A stretch of 64,000 nt of DNA, from the NCBI GenBank assembly GCA_015847255.1, contig JADLZK010005764.1, positions 1 through 64,000 on the forward strand. The letters are read 5' to 3'. A program made the translations under genes and the position numbers. This document shows, piece after piece, positions 48,278 through 58,896 of this stretch. The stretch comes from Hyparrhenia diplandra (Eukaryota; Streptophyta; Magnoliopsida; Poales; Poaceae). The stretch's first letter is position 1, and each line of letters starts with the position of its first letter. Below the pieces are notes generated by a model. That model saw only the letters and a list, made by a program, of their open reading frames with translations. It had not been told where the DNA came from and searched no databases.

Positions 48278-48881
48278 ATTACAGAATTTAGAACAGTGAA
48301 TAAATCACAGCACGCGATTTTAGATTGATAAAACTATTAAATAATTAAAAGTTTAAAACACAAGCGAAAAAGGGGGAAAAAAAGGAAGGCCGGCAATTTC
48401 ATATATACTAGGAACTGAATGATATAGGGGTTCGGTAATCGTTCGACTACCGTCTCTCCTCTATTTGTATCAAAACCCTATTCTGCTTAATGAAATATGT
48501 GCCTAGGTGTTATCGCGAAAAAAATGAACATACCTGCTTTATTGTGTTCACAGATTGACGACGCATGAGGGCATCGCTAAATAGAATATGATAATCAATT
48601 TCGTCTAGGATGTCTTCAGCGTCGTAGAAAGCAGACTTGAGTTGCTTCAGCCATCGTTCCGACTTCTTGACATTTTCAGGACTAGCCTGAGCTGCCTCAA
48701 GCATCAGCTTCAGATTTAGGATTTTCTTCTCCAGATTCTGGAGATTATTAGCCGACGAACTAGTGACATCGCCTAGGTAGTCCAAGCCTTTGTTGACGAG
48801 CTTGGAGAGGATTGGCGAGATGACCCAACCTAGGATCGAGATGCCCCACCCTACACCTACACCAATCGTCACCGGATCCAT

Positions 48882-49640
48882 GTTGGGAGCTCCCTCTGGT
48901 GTGGAATGAGAGTTTGAGAGACAGGAAGAAGTATAGTTACCAAGGCACAAGAGGAGGTTTCCTTGCAACCACACACATGACTGACTTATCTCAGCTGTGG
49001 TCAGTCAATAAAGAATATTCCAACCATAGACCAAGTCTTAGTCCATACACAACTATCAATTGTTTCACTAATCGACGAACTAGAAGCTGGTACTGGACGG
49101 AACCAATACTCACGGGTCTTCTCTCGCGTCACTGTCCCCTCTGTTATATGTTTCAGGTACCGGGCAGCGTGTACAGCACTGATAATCGAACGGAACTGAA
49201 AACCCAATGCAGCAGTACATATATAGAATAACAGAGGGATCCAGAAAAAAAATTGATTGGGTGTGTGTGTGTGTGTGTGTGTGTGTGGTGGTGGTGGTGG
49301 TGGTGGGGGTGGGGTGGGGGTGGGATTGTTGCTACTTGCTTCACTGTATAGAGTAACAGAGGTGAGAATTCCATACTATACTCGATCTGAGACGGCATCA
49401 GCATCAAACCATCAACAGAGCAAATTAAAGGAAATGATGAAAATATGTACCTATATTACTTTGTCTGAAGCTTGCTTGCTTATTCGCTTCTTCCTGGACG
49501 TTAGAACGAGGCACCCTATCTACCTGCCTGCTGGATCAGTAGCGGAGACACAGCTCGCCAGCTGGCTTCACACGGCATCGCTCGCGCGGACGACGCGCCA
49601 GCAACGCCTCGCCCGCGCATGGGAACAAGGCTACACCAGT
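48882..49640. repeat. Shared intergenic block, copy III (upstream of NLR B)
   Basis: It parallels copy II: CAAGGCACAAGAGGAGGTTT, then CTAATCGACGAACTAGAAGCTGGTACTGGACGG (gypsy-free target), then the MMKICTYITLSEACLL frame at 49434. It lacks both MITEs of copy II and has a GT/GGT microsatellite at 49258-49324. After 49.64 kb it joins directly to F-box-3'-flank-like sequence, so the GC-rich 3.3-3.55 kb part is missing. Confidence 0.8.
49258..49324. repeat. (GT)n(GGT)n microsatellite
   Basis: About 13 GT units followed by GGT/GGGGT units. Low complexity; any ORF here is an artefact. Confidence 0.95.
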
Positions 49641-52400
49641 TGTAACCATGGGGCACACCCTATCTTTCTGCAGCGTTTATCCAAACAAGTTGACAAGGGA
49701 TTAACAGAGTTTATCCAAAGTGATCAGCCACAAGTTATTGTGGTCCTTACGTTTATAACACTGTACTAAATAACAAGGTGAAGAAAACCTGATGCATCAC
49801 TTCCAAATTCAAGTTGTTATCAGGAACGCAGGAATAGAAAACACAGAGATGTAATAGATTGAAAACGCAGGAACTCCAAAGTTTCAGAATATAATCGATT
49901 GTCATATAGGCGGTTCCAAACAAGATTTTATCTGGACAACACAATCAGTCTAAAGACGGAACCCATGCTATCTAGTAGGAGAGCAAATTGTTACCAATGG
50001 CAGTGCACCATGAAGAAAGCGATAACTTTGCCGATGACATGCCTTCCATCTTCTGACATCCAACTTGATACTGATAACATTCCCAGATACTCTACGAGCC
50101 GCCAAGTTTACAAATGTTGAGCAGACAGACATGGACCAACCACCAAAACTCTCCTTGTTAGGCATTATGCTTAAAAGCTATATCTAAACAACAAGGCGAA
50201 GAAAAGCTGCCACATCATTTCCAGATTCAATTTAATATCAAGGCAACACTTGGTAGATATTGATCCCAAGTTGCAGTTTGCCAACATGGTACCTGCACAT
50301 AAAAGAACAGAGATGCTGTTACAATCAGTCTCAAGGAGAACTTCCCCAAAAAAAAGGGAGTAATATTTACGAGGATTAAATTATCCAGTACTGTTTGATA
50401 ATAATGCACAGCCGGACAAACCCGATTTTATTTAATAATCTGACAAACAGTTCTCCTATGTTTTAACTGATTCTTTGTTGGTCTGTCCAACCCTGTTTGA
50501 TAAATTATCAACTACTATGAGGGAATTGTGCAAGCAATAACAGGTAACAAAACAGTTACTGGTTGTATCCTCAGATGACAATTGCATCTAGTTTATTTAT
50601 AGCTCTCAGAAAATGCCAATACAAAATGAGCACATACGTGATGAATGCTTAAATGTTGAGTTACTGGTCTATATGACTAAGCTTTGTCCGCACAGAATAT
50701 TAGCAAGCAAACTTGCCCAAACTTTTTGCTATTCTTGGATCCCTTAGGTACTCACAGAACTCTATCCATGTCAGCCTGTAAGGACAGCATAGCAGAACAC
50801 ATGCCAAAAAGGATACTTCGTAATAAACATGATATAAGAAGATATATCATCGAATTTTTAAGTGACACGATGCATGACATACAACAGAGCCACTGCATAT
50901 TGAATCATTAAGCACTAACCCAATTAGTGCAGAGTATAATTACTCTGTTACTTACTATATGCTATTATGTACTGCTGAAAAGATCTGAAAACATTTTGTT
51001 GTAATGTTAAGTTCTACCAAACTGAAATTTCGAGGAATTTCTGATGCAACTCAAGAATATCCCCAAAGGCTGTGAAGATCGTGACACCAGCAATGTAAGT
51101 TTTTTTTTTTTAATCACGGTGTGCTTGTATTAGTAACTACTACAGCCACAACCGACATAATGACCACAAACCTGGGAGAAAAGGCATATGAGGACAAAAG
51201 TAACCATGGGGCACACCAGTCACCCTAACAGTAACCATCTGGGTTCAAGCTAGGTCAAATACTGTAGAGTGTAGACAGGTCTAATCCAGCAGTGTGCATG
51301 TTTTTTGTGAATATCTATATGTAGAAGGAATTGAGTAGAGAGGTGTGGAGGAAATTGTAATCTGAACTATTCCTGAATAACTGATTCTACTGCCCCTCTA
51401 TCACATCCTGACCTAAGTTATCTGGTGTTCTACCTGACTCTCTGTCCAATTCTATTTTATTTAATGTGACAAAGAGTTCTAGCTGAATGAAGGGAAATAA
51501 TTATCAACTACTGGAGGGAATTTTGTAACAACAAAGGGTAACAAATAAGCAGCAACTGATTGTATCGCTTAGATGACAATTGCATCCAATTTATTTATAG
51601 CTCTCAGGAAATGCCAATACGAACTGAACAAATATGTGATGAATGCTTAAATGATGAGAAACTAAGATATTGAAAACAAATAACAGTCTACATATACCAG
51701 CATGTCATTATATCCCCTTACCATCACATAATAGTAGCATCTTGAAACATAATTCTTACTTATAAATAAAAGACATATCATGCATAATCATTTATAAAGT
51801 GAGATTATTTTACACCAAATAGTGCATAAAACTATAATGCACAAAAAGCATACAGTAAAAGTGATTGTAAATTTTTAATAGGGTTATCCTGATAAAGATT
51901 AAAAAATAGGGTCATTTAATTTCTGGTGAGATTGAAGACGTCATTCAAAGAAATTATGCAAGGCTCTTGAATATGTGGCAATGTCTTCATTATTTCACCA
52001 GGTATCACGTAAGAATAGAGCAAGTCACGGTTCAAGATTTTAGACTCATAAAGTCATACCAAGACTCATATTGAGACAATGAACTGTCTGAAACAATGCA
52101 ATGAACTGGTTAAGAAACACAAAAGGACTATTGGTAGTCAACATAAAAATATAGGAAATGAATAGAGCAATTAAACAAGGCTCTTCTGCATTTCACATTT
52201 TCACCAGGTAAGAATAGAGCAAGTCACTATTCAAGGTTTAGACTCATACAGTCATACCAAGACTCATATAGAGAAAATGAATAGTCTGAAAACAAAGGCA
52301 ATTAACTCTAGGTTAAGAAACACAAAAGGACTTCCAGTATTCATCGGAACAATTATAGGAAAAAAAGAACAAAGCTTTTGGCATATTTGCAATGTAAATT
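49641..52400. repeat. Expanded F-box 3' flank, copy III
   Basis: It shares phrases with 2.3-3.1 and 42.0-42.9 kb (TTTATCCAAAGTGATC, GCATGACATACAACAG, CAGAGTATAATTACTCTGTTA). It contains two internal direct duplications: about 50.52-50.66 versus 51.52-51.66 kb (GATGACAATTGCATC.A.TTTATTTATAGCTCTC), spaced about 1 kb, and 51.996-52.19 versus 52.20-52.38 kb (CACCAGGTA..AGAATAGAGCAAGTCAC). No gene. Confidence 0.65.
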
Positions 52401-53222
52401 CATGCAATTACCTTGAGCATATCGATTCTTGAATGGATGGATACACCGACCGGTGGTGGTAACAGTGCTGGTTTCAAGATCTTTTCAAAAATCATTGACT
52501 CAAGATCAACCATGAAGACGCCTCTATTTGTTGACACAAACATCACAATATCATCCCTTGCAATCCAAATTACCCTTTGGTTCTCCCATGATCTTAAAGA
52601 AAGTAGCTTTTCCAGTTCAATTGTTCCATCATGCCTCCATCAAGCAACACCATCGAGTGATCAGGCGACGTCTCCAACAACCAAAGTTGAACTGTGAGTT
52701 TGTCGACATAACTATTATGCTAAAGGCGACCACTCTTTGCTAGGGTACAAAAGATTCGCCAATGGTCTTCTTCCATCGGTGGCCCTTGTATCACATCTAG
52801 GTTATGGCTATCCAGATCAAAGCTGAAGGATGTGAACTTGATTGCCAAACAGAATCCGGTAAAAAGTATTCCCAACCGGGTCATTTCCATAGCCAACACT
52901 AGACAATGGCTCGATTTCTGTGGAGGCGACATCGTCCCATACACCAGTCTCCGATGAGTAAATGCAGACATGTGCAACCATGGTGAGCGTGCTCCTTCCT
53001 TCTTGATCCTTCTCCATCACCACTTGTCGTCCTAAATTTTTAACAATATTCGGTACAGGACGTGGCTTGCCGATGATCATGTTGTTCCCTTGGATACTGA
53101 AAAGACTGCTTCAGGCGGATCAAAAACAGCTGGTTCAGCGGCAACCACGTTCATAGGAAAAGGATTCTTCTCGAGCTTCATATCGCTAAGACTCAATCGT
53201 CCCTCATTAACAGCCGATTGGA
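52401..53222 (-). pseudogene. F-box-associated gene fused to a retrotransposon gag-like segment
   Basis: Reading the minus strand from an AG acceptor at about 53222: VQSAVNEGRLSLSDMKLEKN and PFPMN, then MIIGKPRPVPN and a KDQEGRSTL segment. These resemble a region common in grass gypsy gag/polyprotein annotations. From about 52.99 kb it becomes F-box-associated sequence: VCIYSSETGVWDD, FDLDSHNLDVIQGPP, then (after a frame change) IELEKLLSLRSWENQ, VIWIARDDIVMFVSTNRG and FMVDLESMIFEKILKPALL, ending at a GT donor-like site near 52.41 kb. No F-box itself is seen. Either a chimeric gene or adjacent fragments; frameshifts make a functional product unlikely. Confidence 0.6.
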
Positions 53223-54418
53223 CCTACCGATGAAAAAATATTGCAATCATTAGTCACTTGAGAATATGAATTATGGAATGCTCTCTTTTGTTCAGCTAAT
53301 AAATGGCTTAAGCGACTATTTAACCCGCTATTGCTTCTTACAGTGTGTTTTGTTCGAAGGATGAGGTGGTCTATCTTTTTCTCACTCGTCACTTTTTTTT
53401 ATTTCGTTTGTGGAATTGGTTGAGTTGATCCATCGTCATCTCATTCCTCATACCCTTGTAATTAGTATATGTAAAAAGATTGTGTTGATTCCACCAAAAT
53501 TCATAGGATGGATGCATGATGCATCATCTTACGAAGCATATGGGCTGATTTTACAAACGAAAAATGCCTTTAGTCTCTAGAAAAAAACGAGACGCTAAAG
53601 GTCATAGCTGGTTATCCAGAAGACTAGAACATTGACAGTTTGGATGGCCGTGAATTCAGCTGATGACAACTCATATATGTTACACAAATTATTCAAAGCT
53701 AATCTACCATATATCATAATCATCCTGATCTGTTATGAATTAACCTCCAAAAATTCTATGGTAATCGAGTTGAAGTTTATTAATTAAGTTCTTTGATCAT
53801 ATCTATAAAACCTATGTTTGGAACCCCCACTAGCTAATACTCTTGACATACAAGCGTGCCACCTCACCATCCCACTAACACCCCACTAGCATGCCACCTC
53901 ACCAGTCCACTAACCCTTCCTTGCGTCACGTCATCAACATATGCCCCACATGTCCGACGCTAAATTGTTACTTTTAGCGACCCCAACCGACGTTAATTTT
54001 GGGCTGTGGTATAGTGATGCCCCACATGTCTATGAGCATAAAAAAGGTTATAACTCATGAACCAAAAAAAAAAAAATCAAATTCTGATTACATCATTAAA
54101 TTCATTTTAATAAATCCTTTAAAACAAGATCTCACACGTATATATTTTGATAAAATTATAAGTTGGACCCGTTGGTATAGAAAAAAAAAAAGAAAATAAA
54201 AAAGGAAAAAGAAAGAAAGAAAAAGAATAGGAGGGTTTAGTAATATTGTAACTCATAGAATTCTCCTTCGTACTCTTGGCAATGCACGAGGAATCCACTA
54301 GTATAAAGTAAAGGCAAGGCTTCAATCTTGTCTTCCCATCTTTGCTGTTGAGAGTAGAATTCGTGTACACTTCTGTATGAGTGCAATGGTAAATATGAAG
54401 AGGGATTTCCAATTGCTT
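53223..54418. other. Intergenic with CACTA scrap and A-rich tract
   Basis: No gene. Contains CTTTAGTCTC..GAGACGCTAAAG (about 53.57-53.61 kb), a small inverted motif. 53.85-53.93 kb has two copies of GTGCCACCTCACC / ATGCCACCTCACC. A 62-bp insert at 53955-54016 is listed separately. An A-rich stretch lies at 54.06-54.23 kb. Confidence 0.5.
53955..54016. mobile_element. 62-bp CACTA-terminus-like insert with 14-bp direct repeats
   Basis: The segment from CGACGCTAAATTG to GGTATAGTG is bracketed by ATGCCCCACATGTC on both sides (53941-53954 and 54017-54030). TATAGTG is a CACTA-type end and TTTAGCG..CGACG is a common CACTA subterminal phrase. 14 bp is far too long for a CACTA duplication, so this is probably a repair or filler event. 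Confidence 0.5.
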
Positions 54419-56396
54419 TTATCGAATATGAAGATTCCTTGTCTGATCTCTTATTTCCATTCTCTCAGAATACTTGACAATGTCGACACCAGAGGTGTTG
54501 CGGCCACCAAATGCAGACTCCAGCTTGTCCATGTCAAACATGTCAGCCATTATTTTCTGGCTCTCGGAATTGTTAGTGTAGACAAATTTCACTCTCTCTT
54601 TCAACTCTGGCTCGATGAAATAATTTATTATCTACACAAAAGCAAGTTTTTTAGAACTAAGGCATGCAGATGTTAATGGAAAGCACAGTTCAGGGATCTA
54701 AGGGTTTCAATTGTTGAACTGAACCTAGCTACAATAGAAATACTACTATGTACATTCCATAGTTAATGAAGACAAATTCATGACACCATAGTTAATGAAC
54801 CAATATATTATAATTTCTATGAAATGTTTGACAACCTATATCTGAATTATGAAATGGTGTTATTGAACATAGAAGAGTATATATAATATTAGTGCTTTCG
54901 TGGACACTGTACCTTCCAGAAGGATTCGAATATCTTTGGAGGGTTGCAAAGAATTGCAGCTCCTACCAACCCTGGATAATAGTTCTGAATTATATGCACT
55001 AATTGACGTGACTCCGCCAATGTACCTGACATTGTCCATCCTTTGAAATCAACTAGCCAAACAACATTTTCTTGTGCATTTTGTGAGCTCATGCTACAAC
55101 TTTCCATGTTGTAAACCAGTAGTTTTACCTGCTCCTTCACTGGAACTAAGCTCTGTTCATAATTGCCTTAAGATTAGCAAAATATATGTTATGGGAGAAA
55201 GAAGTAAAAAAAAAACAATTCTGCATGCACCATTCGTGTATACTAAGGGCTTGCAATCTTGTGAGATGGTACCAACCACATTTTTACTGAGCTACCCTTA
55301 GTAAATGTGGTTGGTGTCGAAAGCTCAGTAGTAAAGACATAGCACTTTTATGTATTTTACTTACTAGAAAATGTTTGGGTGCATGATTTCTATATTTATT
55401 TTGGACAACTAGATTAGCTACTAGTAAAACTGACCTTTGTTGACGGCATCAATATCAGCACAGTTCGTCCATAATTGTCGAGGTAGTCGGCTATATACGC
55501 TTTCTTCAACAGATGCTCCCTTTCAGCAAAGTCTTCCTAAAATAGATTCCAACAAAAAGCTTGCTCTTTGTGACTAAAGATAACATAACACAAAAGAATA
55601 CAAAACAGTGACATTTTACAACCATATATAAACTTGTGCCTACATATTTGGATTACCTTGATCATGTCGCTATATGTGTTCAAATTTTAACTTAAATTCC
55701 AAACGTTAAAGAAATATATATATATACATTCCCAGGCCAGCTCAGTAAGGCACGGCTACTTACCCAACGGATTTTATCCGGCCTGTATTGGCGCCTCCAC
55801 TTGACAGTTTCTTTTCAGAGCCTTGGTTGCTTGCACCGTGCTCCAGTTTCTAGCACGGAGGAAGCGGCAGATGGTGGAGTCCGTCAAGAAGCCTGGCATC
55901 TCTGTCGGCAGGTCACCCAGGAGTTCCCTGTACCTCATTTATCTGTATGTCCATATCGATAAGTTACTGAAGACCATTTCTGTATTATGTCAGGTGCGAA
56001 CTGATCAATTTCTAATGGCAACAAATTAATGTATGCAACTTGTGGAACTCGTTCCTACTTTCACCGAAAACAAGATGGAGATTTTAAACTTTAGTTAGCC
56101 AAAGAGTTTTATTCTGTACAAAACCATGCTATGAAGACAATACACATTTACAGTACATGTGTCACTATAATTCAAGATGATACTTACCATAACGTTACAC
56201 ACTTAGTAAGGAGTTACTATAATCTCATAAATTAGTATAGTAATTATAGTAATTGCGTAACTCAAAGTGGCCATAGTTACTATTGTGTGTGTGATGTAAG
56301 CGGCTGAGCCTGCGGTCTTACCTTTGCCTGCTGTTCATCTGAAGACTCCTGCTTCTTCAACTTTGGCTCGCTCTTGCTCCTGAGGAGGCTATTCAT
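54419..56396 (-). CDS. Sec14-like CRAL-TRIO lipid-transfer protein (five exons)
   Basis: Exons: 56396-56322 (MNSLLRSKSEPKLKKQ), 55942-55764, 55536-55435, 55152-54913 and 54631-54419 (stop). All introns are GT-AG and phases agree. Exon 2 is the CRAL-TRIO N-terminal helix region (LTDSTICRFLRARNWSTVQA, KIRW). Exons 3-5 form the lipid-binding fold: YLDNYGRTVLILMPSTK, VVWLVDFKGWTMSGT, HIIQNYYPGLVGAAILCNPP, IFESFWK|IINYFIEPELK, then FGGRNTSG near the end. About 268 residues, usual for small plant Sec14 homologues, which bind or exchange phosphatidylinositol and related lipids at membranes. Two extra bases in exon 2 (GTACAGGG, and the A-run in CTGAAAAGAAAC) break the frame. Everything else is intact, so it is kept as a CDS with a probable consensus error or a very recent lesion. 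Confidence 0.82.
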
Positions 56397-56845
56397 TGCT
56401 CGTGCTCAGTTCTGGGTTTCTGGATACCACCACAAATCCACAGGAGTTGCTCCGCGATTTATAGAGTTTTCTTGCGTGTACCATTTCCTGGTCAGCCACA
56501 TGGAGACGTGGATACGAAAAGATCGACGGAATGGAATAATGGCAAGTCAGCAACTGATGAGGAGATGGCAGGTGAGCTATGAATGCGTTCAACGGTGTAG
56601 TAGGAGTAGCGGTTTGCGTCTCTGTCATGGTCCACGACGAATTTAAGGTTACAATGGACGGATGGATCTCGGCCAGGACACCTGTTGTACGGTCATTAGT
56701 ATGCAGGTGTACAGTTCTGAATTGTCACCACACATCACGAAGCCTACGGAATGGAGCTACAGTCATACCCCATCTCTCCCTATTTATTTGTGGCACTATG
56801 TTTATGTGATGTTCAAACTTTTTAAGTTTAACTGGATTTATATAC
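56397..56845. promoter_or_regulatory. Probable promoter region of the Sec14-like gene
   Basis: Upstream (minus-strand sense) of the first exon, with no coding or element ends seen. I cannot point to a convincing TATA box; the call rests on position only. Confidence 0.3.
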
Positions 56846-57620
56846 ACTTAGTACAAAAAAATATTTAGTCGGGGGCGTTTCTTTTAGATTTTTCGTGGCA
56901 GTTTTGCAACCGCCACCGAGCTAGGGTCACAGTAAATGGAAGGATTAACCATGGCAGTTTTTAGAACCAACAAACCACCACCGTTAATAAATAAAATAAA
57001 ATAAAAGCCCTATCCGAAACCCTAACGGGTCTAGATTTGGGCCACCGGGCCCGTTAGTGTTTCAGGTGCCGTCGCCCGGCCAGCCAACCGTCGCCGCCAT
57101 GTGAGGATCCGGTGGCACAAAAGGCGGATCCACCCTCCCCACCACCGGATCCGGCCTCCCAACCGGCGGATCTAGAGGAAGGGGGAGGATGATCAGCCGC
57201 CAGGGGAGCTCCAGGCCGCCGAGCCACACTACTCCGCCACGCCGCTGCTGCTCGCAAGCTCGGGGTAGACATGTCGCCGCCCCTGCCTGGAGTGACCAGC
57301 CGCGTCACCGCCCTTTGTGCCACCGGGCCTCACGCTGCGCACCCGCGGCGCCGGCGCCATGCGAGCCGCCTCCCGGCGCCGCAATGCGGGCCGCTATGAG
57401 CACCACCACCGAGGGGGGCGCGCCGGCCGGGAGGAAAAGGAGGGAGGGCCCCGGTAGGAGTGGTGAAGGGAGAAGAGTGGGGAAAGGAGGGCGGCGGGCA
57501 TTGAACACATAAGAGTTAGGGTTTGGAAAGGACGGTGCGGCTGCTGGGTAGGTGCCGATAACTTTGATTGATCCATCCACTGCCAGCTAGCATTTAGTTT
57601 CTCTCCCAAACTGAAGGCCA
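56846..57620. mobile_element. CACTA-like left end, right end not found
   Basis: CACTTAGTACAAAAAAATATTTAG followed by GGCAGTTTTGCAACCGCCACCG and TGGCAGTTTTTAGAACC resembles the CACTAGTACAAAA...GGCGGTTTTGCAACCGCCAC ends of grass CACTA elements, with an extra T in the terminus. A GC-rich core follows (57.05-57.55 kb, opposing Ala/Pro/Arg-rich frames without recognised homology). No TAGTG end is seen on the right, so it is truncated or rearranged. Confidence 0.5.
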
Positions 57621-58896
57621 CCGGTCGTGTGTAAAAAAAACGAAGTTCATTTATACAAGAAAAATGTTTTTGAATTCATTTGCGTATATATAAAATAAAA
57701 AAAAATTAGGAAAACAAACCAATACGATGTCTCATGTTTGCAGCACGCAGATGCATAAATACATCCGTGTCCAACCATGCATAGAGTAGCTAAGAAAATG
57801 AGCACGTCAATTTAAGTTTGAGTTTGATTCACTTCCTATAGGATATTAGTAATTAAAGTCATATAGTTTCTACGGTTTCTCGCATCACGACGCGAACTTC
57901 ATATATGACCAAAACTTAAGTTTTATGCTGCTAGCTGGCATTTGAACCGTGCTGCCAGATGAGTAAAGTAGCTTCGGCGTGGGAAGCAAGAGTAGAGACA
58001 CGTCGACCTTTCATTGATAGGTTCATGATAGTGCATTTAGTTTATTAATTAGAGACGTCATCAAGAGTTGATGTTCCGTAATTATATTGGAACATGAGGA
58101 GGTTCGCCGTGTGCAAGAGTTGACCTGAAGTTGTTTGGTGCCGAGCTGAGGCGCGGGCACATCATGCATTCCAAAACAGTCTGTCATGATCCGAATATTT
58201 TTGTGAACATAAAATGATCGATCGGAATATTGTGGATCACGATATGATACGATCGGAATATTTTGGATTACGATCTGAATATTTGTAGATAGCCTCGCCT
58301 CCGTCCTATTATTTCAGGCCCTGGTGCCCATGTCTTTCTTTTACGTTATTACTCAGATGGCACAGATACGCAGATGTGAACGATACTGATCATGATCCGA
58401 TCGGTTATTTTTTGTAAACATACGGATCATGATCCGAATATTTTTGTAAACCAGCCTGTAATCCTCTATCATTGTAATTTACTACTACTTGGTTAAACAT
58501 CCATCGATCCGTGTAGTACGCACGATACTGAAATGTATACACAACTGGTTACCGAACATTACGCTGGCATGCATGCCACAGCAATATAATGTTGACTTGA
58601 ATCTCTGCATGCTGGAGACGTCGCCACGGCATCTGCATGTCCAACGTCGTCATTTTTGTAAGCCTGCAGTTGATCGTCGATCGACATACAAAACCACTCG
58701 CCTTGGGCTTCATTCCCTTCTTGCTTAGCTTGCGGATCGACAGGGTCCTGCTCAATATATCGTTTAACCTCTGCAGGTTGTTGCTGAGTAGTTAGCATAA
58801 TGCATGTATATAGTACGAGATAGTTATTTTCCTCCTGTAGCAATCTAGGCTGTAGCAGTAGCAGCATCACGGCTACTATTTGCTTGCATGCATGCT
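57621..58896. other. AT-rich DNA with a cluster of GATCCGAATATTTTTGT motifs
   Basis: No gene. Between 58.18 and 58.46 kb the phrase CATGATCCGAATATTTTTGT (58186, 58431) and relatives GATCGGAATATT, GATCTGAATATTTG recur at least six times in mixed orientation. Otherwise unremarkable. Confidence 0.5.

Larger units (their letters stand above)
43467..48881 (-). pseudogene. NLR B: Rx-type coiled-coil NB-ARC-LRR gene, disrupted
   Basis: Exon 1 (48881-48534, 116 codons) encodes an intact Rx-type coiled coil (GWGISILGWVISPILSKLV, SERWLKQLKSAFYDAEDILD). Exon 2 begins at 46201 (KATAKKASKLPPGLKDK) in phase and stays open through GRDEDAKKIISMLHGD to the P-loop, where bases are missing: GISGQENH replaces GISGSGKTT. 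That frame ends at 45791, so the spliced product would be about 252 residues. Kinase-2 and later motifs persist in shifted frames (a degenerate GLPL as LRKSPLAAR near 45.37 kb, AFxF-like and VHD-like regions). LRRs end at 43467. It is the paralogue of NLR A in tandem; intron 1 carries two retroposon insertions. Confidence 0.85.

Noticed and set aside
49257..49769. ORF beginning MGVCVCVCVCGGGG
   Set aside because: Starts in a (GT)n(GGT)n microsatellite and runs into the duplicated non-coding block.
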